DNA of 64,000 nt from CAYMPW01 sp964558505 (GTDB lineage: Archaea > Thermoplasmatota > Thermoplasmata > Methanomassiliicoccales > Methanomethylophilaceae). Under the pieces are notes generated by a model, which saw only the letters and a program-made list of their open reading frames with translations, had not been told where the DNA came from and did no database searches. Shown one piece after another: positions 15,495 through 23,781 of this stretch. The stretch lies in contig CAZLEI010000001.1 in assembly GCA_964558505.1 (NCBI GenBank), positions 47,309 to 111,308 on the forward strand. The letters are read 5' to 3'. Position numbers and translations under genes: made by a program. Within the stretch, counting starts at the first letter, position 1. The number at the start of each line of letters is the position of its first letter.

Positions 15495-16817
15495 TCACAT
15501 GTAGTATGCAGGCTCGCCGTGCTCGACGATGTCCTGTCCGATGGATTCCTCTTCTTCCGAGACCCTCACTTCCGTGAACTTCGATACGATCCAGATTATG
15601 GCGTACGATACTGCGAAGCAGAAGATCAGGGTGAAGACGACCGCCGCGACCTGCCCCAGGAACAGGTTCGTTCCGCCGTACAGGAGGCCGGGGGTATCGG
15701 TCAGTGCGGGCAATGCGAATATGCCCGTTGCAAGTGCACCCCAGATTCCTCCTATTCCGTGGACGCCGAACACATCGAGTGCATCGTCCAGTCCGGACTT
15801 CTTGCGCATGAACATCACTCCGAAGTAACAGACGAGGCCGCCGACGATCCCGATGACTATGGCCTCGGTAGGGCCGACGAATCCGGCCCCGGGCGTGATG
15901 GCGACCAGGCCGGCCACCGCTCCGGCGATGGACCCGAGCACGTTGACACGTCCCACATGCAGATACTGGATCACAGCCCAGGTGCACATCGCGAACGCGG
16001 CCGAGATCATGGTAACGACCACTGCGTTGACGGCGACCCCGTCGGCGGCGAGTCCGGACCCGCCGTTGAATCCGATCCACCCGAGCCACAGGAATGCGCA
16101 CCCAAGGAAGGCGAACGGCACGTTGTGGGCACGGTCCTTCATTATACGGTCGCTGCGCTTCCCCAGGAAGTATGCCAATGCCAGACCGGAAGCTCCCGCG
16201 CATATGTGCACAACCGTCCCTCCAGCGAAATCGAGGGTGGTGATGAGCCCGCCCGCAGTGGAGAGGAGTCCGCCGCCCCAGACCATGTGGGCCATGGGAG
16301 CGTAGACGCACACGGACCATATCGCAAGGAACACGGTGATGGCCGGGTATCTTATCCTCTCTGCACAGGCCCCCAGCACTATTGCGCCGGTGACCATGGC
16401 GAACACGCATTGGAACATCATGAATTCCATGTCTGGTATTGCCCCGTCCACGGACTCGAGGCCGACGCCGATGAGGAGTGCGTGATCTAGGTTCCCTATG
16501 AATCCGCCGATGTCCCCGCTGAACGCAAGAGAGTAACCGACGAGTATCCAGGATACAGTCATCACTCCCATCGCGATGAGACTCTGGGTCATGATGGATC
16601 CCATGCTCTGCTTCCTGAGCATCCCGCCGTAGAACAGAGCGATCCCCGGCGCCATTATGAACACAAGTGCCGTGCAGACCAGGATCCATGTTATGTTCCC
16701 TGCAGTAACGCCCTCGTATCCCGTATCTGCGGATACGCCGGGTGCTGTGATTGCGATGGCGGTCAATGTTCCGATGATGGCCATCGTGAACAGCGCCGCC
16801 TTGAACGTTGCCTTCAT
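15495..16817 (-). CDS. amt: Ammonium transporter Amt
   Basis: Membrane channel for ammonium, 440 aa, with an N-terminal signal-like helix and eleven predicted membrane helices. Family marks are visible: FYGGMLRK, HMVWGGG and HGIGGIWG, the last two carrying the twin pore histidines. GGQ-like loop GGTNLFLGQ lies near the C-terminus. A strong GGAGGT Shine-Dalgarno sequence precedes the ATG. Nitrogen-limitation control is likely, given the operator-promoter arrangement upstream and the coupled glnK. Confidence 0.95.
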   Translation of the reverse strand: MKATFKAALFTMAIIGTLTAIAITAPGVSADTGYEGVTAGNITWILVCTALVFIMAPGIALFYGGMLRKQSMGSIMTQSLIAMGVMTVSWILVGYSLAFSGDIGGFIGNLDHALLIGVGLESVDGAIPDMEFMMFQCVFAMVTGAIVLGACAERIRYPAITVFLAIWSVCVYAPMAHMVWGGGLLSTAGGLITTLDFAGGTVVHICAGASGLALAYFLGKRSDRIMKDRAHNVPFAFLGCAFLWLGWIGFNGGSGLAADGVAVNAVVVTMISAAFAMCTWAVIQYLHVGRVNVLGSIAGAVAGLVAITPGAGFVGPTEAIVIGIVGGLVCYFGVMFMRKKSGLDDALDVFGVHGIGGIWGALATGIFALPALTDTPGLLYGGTNLFLGQVAAVVFTLIFCFAVSYAIIWIVSKFTEVRVSEEEESIGQDIVEHGEPAYYM

Positions 16818-16857
16818 TTGTCAACCTCCACTCATCCGTACATTCAGGACAAGATAG

Positions 16858-16887
16858 ATTAGACAAATGTCTAATACTATATGAAAT
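16858..16887 (-). promoter_or_regulatory. amt-glnK promoter with palindromic operator
   Basis: The TATA-like block TTTCATATAGTATT (minus strand, about 16872-16885) is followed directly by a perfect 18-bp palindrome, ATTAGACA-AA-TGTCTAAT, at 16858-16875. The palindrome sits between TATA box and expected start site, where a bound protein would block initiation. A second copy of its core, TAGACAAATG, lies upstream at 16946-16955. The site does not resemble the GGAA-N6-TTCC operator known for NrpR in methanogens. Confidence 0.6.
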
Positions 16888-17066
16888 TAGTTGTATGATT
16901 GAATCAAAAACCAACGTACAGAAGTACAAATCAAGAATGGATCACTAGACAAATGATCACATGCATCCCCTTCCCTTCACAAGGTGCGCGGCGATGGTGC
17001 GGAATGAGACTGCCGGAACATGGAGCACTTGCAGTGCGTGATTATGGTAGGATGCGCATGCATCCG
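16888..17066. other. Intergenic region between amt and the TPD gene
   Basis: About 180 bases upstream of amt and downstream of the TPD gene. It contains the extra TAGACAAATG half-site at 16946-16955; no other recognisable gene or repeat was seen. Confidence 0.5.
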
Positions 17067-17110
17067 AAAAAACGAGAAGACGGATCCCGGGACCCTGACG
17101 GCCCCGGGAT
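17067..17110 (-). terminator. Terminator of the oxidoreductase-TPD operon
   Basis: On the minus strand, two bases after the TPD gene stop, an 8-bp stem ATCCCGGG/CCCGGGAT (17084-17091 with 17103-17110) is followed by a TTTTTT run at 17067-17072. Confidence 0.65.
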
Positions 17111-17112
17111 GT

Positions 17113-17877
17113 TCATTCCTCGATCCTGTCTAATTTCTTATCCAGGAGGGAGATGTCGGAGACGTAGATGTCCTTGGGACATTCCAAATCATCCAGGCAT
17201 CCGACCCAGTAGACCACGACCCCTGGGCCGAAGATCTCTGTGTAAGGCACGAGCTGTTTGCGGGAGTTGAACCTGAACTCGGTGTTGTCCCCGAAAGAGG
17301 CCTTGCTCTCGATCCAGTATATCTTGTGGCCCTCGTACATCATGGGCTCGTCCAAGAGGGCGTCCGGGGTCTTCTCGTACTCTCCGCGGATGTCGTTCTC
17401 GGTGCGGTATCCGATGCCCTGGCCGTCCAGCCAGTTCTGCAGGAGGCCCTCTCCCCACAGGCCTCTCTCGCGCTGCTTGTCGTTGCCGACGGGGGAGTAC
17501 ACGAGGTCGTTCGCGACGATCTCCTTGATCTCGGTGGCGGTGACGTCGTTGAGCTGGTCCGGGTCGTTTATGTACTCCCAGAACTCCTTCTTGGATGCGC
17601 CGTCCTCCATGAAGACGAACATCGCCGTGAGGATAGGCGGGAACCTGTACTTCTCGGACAGTTGCATGAGGGTCGTGCCCCTCTTCCATTCTTTCAGCAT
17701 CTGGGCGGTCTTCTGCTTGACGACGTAGAATCTCTTTTTGACGTCCCTGCTGGTCTTCTGCGTGAGAAGCGTTTCCAAGAGGCGGTGGTCGTATCCTTCG
17801 AACTCCAGCTTGTCGATGTCCTTGACGGTGTTGAGACGGTTGTAGAGTTCGCGGTACTCTTCATATTCCATTTTCAT
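17113..17877 (-). CDS. TPD-domain (CDIN1/C15orf41-like) predicted nuclease
   Basis: 254-aa protein. The N-terminal half is helical and DNA-binding-like (RFPPILTAMFVFMEDG, KKEFWEYINDPD). The C-terminal half has the motif that names the family, YEKTPDALLDEP, followed by YWIESKASFGD, which together look like the Asp and E-x-K of a PD-(D/E)xK nuclease core. The human relative CDIN1 is linked to dyserythropoietic anaemia; archaeal function is unknown. The frame is open far upstream, but ATG 17877 sits just behind the stop of the preceding oxidoreductase gene. Co-transcribed with that gene. Confidence 0.8.
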   Translation of the reverse strand: MKMEYEEYRELYNRLNTVKDIDKLEFEGYDHRLLETLLTQKTSRDVKKRFYVVKQKTAQMLKEWKRGTTLMQLSEKYRFPPILTAMFVFMEDGASKKEFWEYINDPDQLNDVTATEIKEIVANDLVYSPVGNDKQRERGLWGEGLLQNWLDGQGIGYRTENDIRGEYEKTPDALLDEPMMYEGHKIYWIESKASFGDNTEFRFNSRKQLVPYTEIFGPGVVVYWVGCLDDLECPKDIYVSDISLLDKKLDRIEE

Positions 17878-17879
17878 GA

Positions 17880-19232
17880 TCACAACGCCCTGATGTTCTC
17901 GCAGAGGTCTTCTACGGCAGAGAGCACGACGTCCTTGACCATGGAGGTGGGCGGGCAGTATGCGTTCTCGGACCTGGAGACGAAATCCTCTGCGGTGATG
18001 CCGTCGATGACGACGGATGTGAGCCAATCTATGCGTCCGGTGGCATCCTCGCCAGCCAGGATCTGGGCTCCTATGATCTTGTGCGTGGCGGCGTCTGCGA
18101 GCACCTTGACGACGAGCTCCAGGCCACCCGGATAGTATCTGGCCCTGGTGAGTCCCGACGATTTCCCGGAGACCGTCTTGATCCCGTACCAGGATGCAAG
18201 CCCCTCCGAGAGGCCGGTGCCTGCGACCTGAACGTTCCCGATCACGCTCACCCATGGGCTGGCGACGGGTCCGAAAATGGAGTGTCCGCCGGTTGCGTTT
18301 GCTCCGGCTACACCGCCCTGCCTGACCGCCGTGGATCCAAGCTGGCTCATGGTCGGTCCGGGAGCGACTGCGGACTGGCATTGCACAACATCGCCTGCAA
18401 GGTAGATGTCCTTTACGAGACGCCCCCTCTTGTAAGGGCGCATGGTGGGCGCGACGATGACAGCTCCCAGCTGTCCGATGTCGAGTCCGAGCATGTTCGG
18501 TATCTCGAGGTTCGCGCGGACGCCGGTGGCGAAGAACACCATGTCGCATGGGTACTCGACACCTCCCGCGGTAACGCCGGAGACCTTGCCGGTCCCGTTG
18601 ACCGACTGAACAGGTGCCTTCATGACGAACCTGATGCCTGCGGCCTCGAGGTTCTTCTGAATGGGGTCTGCCATGTCCTTGTCCGCGATCCTGGGGATGA
18701 CCTGGTCCATCATCTCGATGACCGTGACGTCCTTTCCCGTGTTCTTGAGGGACACGGCGAGTTCCAGGCCGATGACTCCGGCTCCTGCGATGACGACCTT
18801 CTTCGCATCCTTCAATTCGGATTCGATGACCTTCCCGCCGCTGACGGTCTTTATGACATGAACGCCTTTGAGGTCGATCCCCGGTATCGGAGGTATGAAT
18901 ACCCTGCTGCCGGTGGCAATGACCAGGGAATCATAGGGGTAGGTCTTCCCGTCAGCGGTCACCGTTTTAGCATCTCCGTCGACGGAGGTGACAGTGGTCT
19001 TCGTGAGTATCTGTATGTTCCTCTCCTGCTCGTAGTAGGAGGGTTTGTGCATGACGATGTTGTCCCATGTCGTCCTGCCCTCGAGGGCCCAAGGGATCAC
19101 ACATGGGGAGTAGGACACGTCCTCGTCCTCGGTGAAGACCGTTATGTTGGCGGTCTTGTCGAATCTTCTGGCCGTGGATGCAGCGGTCATTCCCGCGGCA
19201 CCAGAGCCGATGATTATAATGTTCTTGGCCAT
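17880..19232 (-). CDS. NAD(P)H-dependent FAD disulfide oxidoreductase (CoA-disulfide reductase/NADH oxidase type)
   Basis: 450-aa two-dinucleotide-fold flavoprotein. FAD motif IGSGAAGMTAAS is at the N-terminus and NAD motif GAGVIGLELA in the middle. A single redox-active Cys44 (SYSPCVIPW) sits where CoA-disulfide reductases, NADH oxidases and polysulfide reductases carry theirs, and the C-terminal dimerisation domain is present. Likely role is redox balance or low-molecular-weight thiol/sulfur reduction; the exact substrate cannot be told from sequence. ATG 19232 follows a TATA element ATTAATAAC (19264-19272) with a very short leader. The TPD gene follows. Confidence 0.85.
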   Translation of the reverse strand: MAKNIIIIGSGAAGMTAASTARRFDKTANITVFTEDEDVSYSPCVIPWALEGRTTWDNIVMHKPSYYEQERNIQILTKTTVTSVDGDAKTVTADGKTYPYDSLVIATGSRVFIPPIPGIDLKGVHVIKTVSGGKVIESELKDAKKVVIAGAGVIGLELAVSLKNTGKDVTVIEMMDQVIPRIADKDMADPIQKNLEAAGIRFVMKAPVQSVNGTGKVSGVTAGGVEYPCDMVFFATGVRANLEIPNMLGLDIGQLGAVIVAPTMRPYKRGRLVKDIYLAGDVVQCQSAVAPGPTMSQLGSTAVRQGGVAGANATGGHSIFGPVASPWVSVIGNVQVAGTGLSEGLASWYGIKTVSGKSSGLTRARYYPGGLELVVKVLADAATHKIIGAQILAGEDATGRIDWLTSVVIDGITAEDFVSRSENAYCPPTSMVKDVVLSAVEDLCENIRAL

Positions 19233-19439
19233 TTGGCGCACCGGGAACGGGATTGGAGGGAGTGTTATTAATGTTTCTTAGATGCAGAGGCGCGCGCAAA
19301 TACTGAAAGAGCATCGAGAGAATATGGGTATTTGATGGTCTGGCACATATCAAATCACAAAGGTGCACTGATATGTTCGGACTATGTTCACCACCAAAAG
19401 AATATATGCTCGGCACCATTCGGAGCGTCAGGAGTATGT

Positions 19440-20441
19440 ATGAGAGGAAAGGAGAGATCCCCGTCGCAGCTTGAAGCGCTGTGGAAAGAGAAGGACATGT
19501 CCGGCGGACGCGCCGTCGACGCCATGGTGATGATCATGCGCACCAACGGGTGCTGCTGGGCCAAGTCGGCCGGCGGATGCACCATGTGCGGGTACAGGGA
19601 GGCATCCCTGTCGGGCGTCACCGAGGATGACCTGCTCGCCCAGCTGGATCAGGCTGTTCGCAAGTATGATGGGGAACCATTCGTCAAGATCTACACATCG
19701 GGGAGCTTCCTCGATGACAACGAGGTGCCGCCGTCCGTGCGTGATGCCATATTCGAGGCATTCTCGGGGTGCGAACGCATCCTCTTCGAGAGCCGTCCGG
19801 AGTTCGTGACCCCTGATTCAGTCTCATCGCTCCCCAAGAGCGTCACGATATCCCTGGGCCTCGAGAGTTCCGATCCCGATGTGCTCTGCACAAGCATCCA
19901 CAAGGGATTCACGCCGGAGGACAGCAGGCGTGCGGGCACGGTCGCCAAAGAGGCAGGGCTCATGGTGCGCACGTACCTGCTGCTCAAGCCGCTGTACATG
20001 CAGGAGGCCGCCGCGATCGAAGACTCCGTCCGCTCCGCCAGGTTCGCAGATCCGTTCTCCGATGAGATATCGATCAACCCGCTCAATGTTCAAAGGGCCA
20101 CGATGGTGGACCGCATGTGGCGCAGAGGGGAGTTCAGATCACCGTGGATCTGGTCGTTGGTAGAGGTCATGAAACAATTATCTGGCACTGTTGATGCTAG
20201 GATAATGTCGTCACCATCAGGCGGAGGTACTGCCAGAGGAGTGCACAACTGCGGCGACTGCGACAGGAAGGTCCTGGATGCTGTGGAGAGGTTCTCATTT
20301 ACCCAGGATGTCAAAGATCTCGACGTCCATTGTGGCTGCGAGGACACATGGAAACATTATATCCAAGCGGAGAGATTCCTTGGTACGCCGTCGGACCTCA
20401 CCCGCGGCTTCGAGAATAATCTCGCGATCATCAGGAAGTGA
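19440..20441 (+). CDS. Archaeosine biosynthesis radical SAM protein RaSEA
   Basis: 333-aa radical SAM enzyme. The cluster-binding segment RTNGCCWAKSAGGCTMCGY (Cys38/39, Cys47, Cys50) has the spaced Cys pattern of the archaeal RaSEA family rather than CxxxCxxC. RaSEA works with ArcS to turn the lysine adduct at G15 of tRNA into archaeosine. A C-terminal Cys cluster (CGDCDRK, CGCED) is also present. ATG 19440 is preceded by GGAG and lies about 30-40 bases after a TATA box (AATATAT, about 19401-19407). The frame extends further upstream but without protein-like sequence. No arcS is in the window. Confidence 0.88.
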   Translation: MRGKERSPSQLEALWKEKDMSGGRAVDAMVMIMRTNGCCWAKSAGGCTMCGYREASLSGVTEDDLLAQLDQAVRKYDGEPFVKIYTSGSFLDDNEVPPSVRDAIFEAFSGCERILFESRPEFVTPDSVSSLPKSVTISLGLESSDPDVLCTSIHKGFTPEDSRRAGTVAKEAGLMVRTYLLLKPLYMQEAAAIEDSVRSARFADPFSDEISINPLNVQRATMVDRMWRRGEFRSPWIWSLVEVMKQLSGTVDARIMSSPSGGGTARGVHNCGDCDRKVLDAVERFSFTQDVKDLDVHCGCEDTWKHYIQAERFLGTPSDLTRGFENNLAIIRK

Positions 20442-20446
20442 CAGTC

Positions 20447-20770
20447 ATGGACTACGATATTAAGAAAGGCTGGTACAAGAACATCGAAGGAGACTGCCTC
20501 AGGAATCTCATGCAGGATGCGTTCGGCAACGTGAAGGAAGAGGGCGGAGCACTCGTTTCATCATACGGTGTCCTCGAACGCATCGAAGTGGAAGTACTTG
20601 CGAAAGATAAGATGAGCATAACGACCACTAACATATCTGGCACTATGTCGGATGAGAGCATTCTAGACAGCAAAAGGCACCTGAACGCGTTCGCGGAGAA
20701 GGCAACGGGTTTTGATTCGAAGGCCCGGATGAAGAGGGCACAGAAGAAGGCCAAAGAAGGCAAGCTCTGA
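20447..20770 (+). CDS. Small conserved archaeal protein, possibly DUF5611
   Basis: 107-aa protein with mixed alpha/beta character starting MDYDIKKGWYKNIEGD and ending in a Lys/Ala-rich helix (KKAKEGKL). It resembles the small DUF5611 proteins of Thermoplasmata-related archaea as I remember them; function unknown. It follows the RaSEA gene with a five-base gap, and a GTGA overlap start at 20438 is an alternative. A link to tRNA modification is only a guess from position. Confidence 0.6.
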   Translation: MDYDIKKGWYKNIEGDCLRNLMQDAFGNVKEEGGALVSSYGVLERIEVEVLAKDKMSITTTNISGTMSDESILDSKRHLNAFAEKATGFDSKARMKRAQKKAKEGKL

Positions 20771-20811
20771 TGTCGTGCGGTCGGTTCTTTCTATAAAGGG
20801 CCGGCCGAACC

Positions 20812-20820
20812 TTTTAAATA
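20812..20820 (+). promoter_or_regulatory. Promoter of the ribosomal protein operon
   Basis: TTTTAAATA on the plus strand, the only strong TATA box upstream of rpl3p. The expected transcription start is near 20840, about 175 bases before the first gene, an unusually long leader for this genome. Confidence 0.6.
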
Positions 20821-20838
20821 CATAACCTTACTACCCTA

Positions 20839-20973
20839 TTTTAGATTGGACATGCTAGATGTCCGACCAGACGCATTGGGCAATGCGAAAGCAACCCTTG
20901 TTCATGCTCATGTCGATGTTTATCGAGATGAATACGGCGTCACGGTCGGGTGTTTGACGTTCGAAATCTAAAA
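20839..20973 (+). ncRNA. Structured leader RNA upstream of rpl3p
   Basis: A 135-nt element is closed by a perfect 9-bp helix, TTTTAGATT (20839-20847) with AATCTAAAA (20965-20973). Inside it are GGACAT/ATGTCC (20848-20853 with 20859-20864), directly stacked on the closing helix; CGCATT/AATGCG with loop GGGC (20872-20887); a two-part hairpin TTCAT..TCGAT-GTTT-ATCGA..ATGAA (20901-20932); and GACC/GGTC (20865-20868 with 20944-20947). It begins at the expected start site. It may be a cis-regulator of the operon or a processed RNA. No known family was recognised. Confidence 0.5.
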
Positions 20974-21016
20974 ACTAGCGAGATTAGCGAAGATACTCTC
21001 GCAGGTATGTGTTAGT

Positions 21017-22015
21017 ATGTCACAAAGGAGACGCCCAAAGAGAGGATCCAGGGCATATGGCCCGAGAAAGAGGGCACAGTCGCAGACGCCCAGGCTTGAT
21101 TCATGGCCTGAGATCAGCGGAGCCCCTAAGATCCAGGGATTTGCCGGCTACAAAGCCGGAATGACGCACGCATTCGTCGTTGACAAGCGTGTGAAGAGCA
21201 CAACGTCGGGCATGGAAGTCCAGGTACCTGTTACGGTACTCGAGGTCCCGCCCATGAAGATCGCAGCAGTGAGGTTCTACGAGAGCACCATCAACGGCCT
21301 GAAGACCGCCGGTGAAGTCTGGGCACAGGACCTCGACCCTCTGCTGGGCAGACGCCTCAGCGTCCCCAAGAACCATGACGAGGCATCCTTCGCCAGGTAC
21401 GACGGACTGGACATCGACGATGTTCGCGTCCTCGCCTACACCCAGCCCAAGCTGGTCAGCGGTGTCCCCAAGAAGGTCCCCGACCTCATGGAGCTCAGGA
21501 TCGGCGGCGGAACCGTCGATGAGAGGGTCGTATACGCGAAGAGCATCCTCGGGACCGAGGTCGGAATCGATGCATTCTCAACCGAGGGTGCGTTCGTCGA
21601 TGTCATCGCGGTCACCAAGGGAAAAGGATTCCAGGGCGTCACGAAACGCTGGGGAGTCAAATTGCTCAGCCACAAGAACAGCAAGCACCGCCGCGGTGTG
21701 GCCAACCTTGGACCTAAGAGGCCCGGATACGTCAGGAGCACAGTGCCCCAGGCGGGTCAGGTCGGTTACCACCAGAGGACCGAGTGCAACAAGAAAGTCA
21801 TCAAGATCGGAGAGGAAGGCACAGAGATCACGCCCAAGGGCGGCTTCCTCAACTACGGAGAGGTCAGGAACACATACGTTCTCGTGCACGGCTCCGTCCC
21901 CGGTCCCACCAAGAGGCTCGTGAGGCTCAGAGACCCCACGAGGATGCCCAAGAAAGCCAAGACGGATGCGGCGGAGATAACCTACATCTCCACGGAATCC
22001 AAGCAGGGGGCCTGA
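21017..22015 (+). CDS. rpl3p: Ribosomal protein uL3
   Basis: 332-aa large-subunit protein that reaches toward the peptidyl transferase centre. The basic N-terminus (SQRRRPKRGSRAYGPRKRA) and the central TKGKGFQGVTKRWGVK loop are characteristic of archaeal/eukaryotic uL3. It is the first gene of the operon. The leader upstream is about 175 bases and highly structured; a second hairpin (GCGAGA/TCTCGC) lies between that leader and the ATG. Confidence 0.97.
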   Translation: MSQRRRPKRGSRAYGPRKRAQSQTPRLDSWPEISGAPKIQGFAGYKAGMTHAFVVDKRVKSTTSGMEVQVPVTVLEVPPMKIAAVRFYESTINGLKTAGEVWAQDLDPLLGRRLSVPKNHDEASFARYDGLDIDDVRVLAYTQPKLVSGVPKKVPDLMELRIGGGTVDERVVYAKSILGTEVGIDAFSTEGAFVDVIAVTKGKGFQGVTKRWGVKLLSHKNSKHRRGVANLGPKRPGYVRSTVPQAGQVGYHQRTECNKKVIKIGEEGTEITPKGGFLNYGEVRNTYVLVHGSVPGPTKRLVRLRDPTRMPKKAKTDAAEITYISTESKQGA

Positions 22016-22020
22016 GGTAG

Positions 22021-22788
22021 ATGCAGACTAATGTTTATTCTGTAAAAGGAGAGGTCTCCGGAAACATCGACGTCCCCGCGGCGTTCGACACCCCGTACAG
22101 GCCCGATATCATAAAGAAAGCAGTCCTCGCGGCAGCCGCTAACAAGAGGCAGCCCTACGGTCCCGCACCCGGAGCCGGAATGAGGCACTCCGTGAGCACA
22201 TGGGGAAAAGGGCGCGGTGTCGCCCGTGTCCAGCGTGTCCACGATGGAAGGAAAGCCACTGAATCGCCCAACAACGTTTCAGGAAGGAGGGCACACCCCC
22301 CGACACCTGAGAGGATCTGGGCGCAGAAAGTCAACAAGAAAGAGCTGGCAATCGCCCGCAAATCCGCACTCGCCGCAACCGGATGCGCGGACTGCGTGAA
22401 GGCGCGCGGACACCAGTTCGATGACAACGTGTCCTTCCCTATCGTCGTAGACGATGAGATACAGAACATATACTCCACATCCGAGATCGCCGGCATCCTC
22501 GAGAGCATCGGCCTCGGATACGACATCGAGCGCGCCAAGGACGGCCGCAAGATCCGTGCCGGCAGGGGAAAGATGAGGAACAGGAGGTACAGAACCCCCG
22601 TGTCCATACTCATCGTCGTCTCCGACAGGGACCTGCCCATATTCAAGGGAGCGAAGAACCTCCCCGGCGTCGACATCGAGTCCGTCGGAACCCTGAACAC
22701 GACTCTTCTGGCACCCGGAGGAGACGCAGGCAGGCTCACGGTGTACACCAAATCCGCAATCGAGCAGATCGGAGCGTGGACCCAATGA
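22021..22788 (+). CDS. rpl4p: Ribosomal protein uL4 (L1e)
   Basis: 255-aa protein that binds 23S rRNA domain I, with an extended loop lining the exit tunnel (GPAPGAGMRHSVSTWGKGRG). The archaeal-specific segment RRAHPPTPERIWAQKVNKKE is present. The gap to rpl3p is five bases, and the stop overlaps the rpl23p start as ATGA. Confidence 0.97.
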   Translation: MQTNVYSVKGEVSGNIDVPAAFDTPYRPDIIKKAVLAAAANKRQPYGPAPGAGMRHSVSTWGKGRGVARVQRVHDGRKATESPNNVSGRRAHPPTPERIWAQKVNKKELAIARKSALAATGCADCVKARGHQFDDNVSFPIVVDDEIQNIYSTSEIAGILESIGLGYDIERAKDGRKIRAGRGKMRNRRYRTPVSILIVVSDRDLPIFKGAKNLPGVDIESVGTLNTTLLAPGGDAGRLTVYTKSAIEQIGAWTQ

Positions 22789-23066
22789 AGACCAGCGATA
22801 TACTCATCAGGCCCTTCGTCACCGAGAAATCGATGAACCACCTGTCCGGAACCCCTACTCAGAAGTTCAAGGACGGGAACAGGATCGAGTTCATCGTCCA
22901 CAGGGACGCTGACAAAGCCCAGATCGCATCCGCCTTCGAAGAGCGCTTCGAGGTCAAGGTTGCCAAGGTCTGGGTCAGAATACAGAAAGACGGCAAGCAT
23001 GCCATCATCAAGCTCGCAGAGGGATACTCCGCAGAGGATGTCGGCATGAGAGTAGGAGTCTTCTGA
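22785..23066 (+). CDS. rpl23p: Ribosomal protein uL23
   Basis: 93-aa protein at the tunnel exit, docking site for SRP and the Sec machinery. Starts MKTSDILIRPFVTEKS, the standard uL23 opening. ATG 22785 overlaps the rpl4p stop; a GTG three codons upstream is in frame but less likely. Confidence 0.95.
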   Translation: MKTSDILIRPFVTEKSMNHLSGTPTQKFKDGNRIEFIVHRDADKAQIASAFEERFEVKVAKVWVRIQKDGKHAIIKLAEGYSAEDVGMRVGVF

Positions 23067-23075
23067 GGTGAAATC

Positions 23076-23777
23076 ATGGGAAAGAGATTGAGAACACAGA
23101 GGAGAGGATCGGGCGGTTCCCAGTACCGCTCACCCAGCCACAGGCACGTCGATGACGTCAGGCTCCCCTCGTTCAACGAGGGAACAGGAGTCATCGTCGA
23201 CCTCATCCCCGCACCCGGAAGGACAAGCCCCCTCGCAGTCATAAACTACGAGAACGGCAAGGACTACCAGCTTGCGGTCGAAGGCACCAAGGTCGGGCAG
23301 ACCACAACCGTCGGATCAACCGTCGAGATCCTGCCCGGCAACATCACGAAACTCGCCAGCATTCCCGAGGGTACCCCCCTCCACAACATCGAGGGCATCC
23401 CCGGTGACGGCGGCAAATACGTCAAGACCGGCGGTTCATCCGCAACGGTCGTCAGCAGGGGCGAGAAAGTCATCGTCCTCATGCCGTCTGGTACACTGAA
23501 GGAGTTCAACCCCAACTGCCGCGCCGTCATAGGTGTCGTCGCAGGCGGCGGAAGGGGCGACAAGCCCCTCGCCAAGGCGGGTAAGAACCACAACATCCTC
23601 AGGTCGAGGAGCCAGGCCAACAAGCACGTGAAGGGTATCGCCATGAATGCGGTCGATCACCCCCACGGAGGAGGAGGCCACCCCCACATCGGAGGACCCA
23701 GCACCAAATCAAGGAACGCATCACCTGGTCAGAAGGTTGGACGCCTGTCTCCCCAGAAGAAGAAAGTGAAGAAGTGA
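23076..23777 (+). CDS. rpl2p: Ribosomal protein uL2
   Basis: 233-aa protein needed for subunit joining and peptidyl transfer. The hallmark DHPHGGGGHPHIGGPS near the C-terminus carries the conserved His that approaches the catalytic centre. An OB-like beta-barrel and an SH3-like domain precede it. Good GAGGTG Shine-Dalgarno sequence nine bases before the ATG. Confidence 0.97.
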   Translation: MGKRLRTQRRGSGGSQYRSPSHRHVDDVRLPSFNEGTGVIVDLIPAPGRTSPLAVINYENGKDYQLAVEGTKVGQTTTVGSTVEILPGNITKLASIPEGTPLHNIEGIPGDGGKYVKTGGSSATVVSRGEKVIVLMPSGTLKEFNPNCRAVIGVVAGGGRGDKPLAKAGKNHNILRSRSQANKHVKGIAMNAVDHPHGGGGHPHIGGPSTKSRNASPGQKVGRLSPQKKKVKK

Positions 23778-23781
23778 TATC

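Noticed and set aside
16858..16955. NrpR operator for amt
   Set aside because: The GGAA-N6-TTCC consensus is absent; the palindrome has a different sequence.
20946..20970. T-arm-like string GTTCGAAATC in the rpl3p leader, suggesting a tRNA
   Set aside because: No acceptor stem of tRNA type, no anticodon arm at the right spacing and no CCA; the closing A/T helix does not fit a tRNA.
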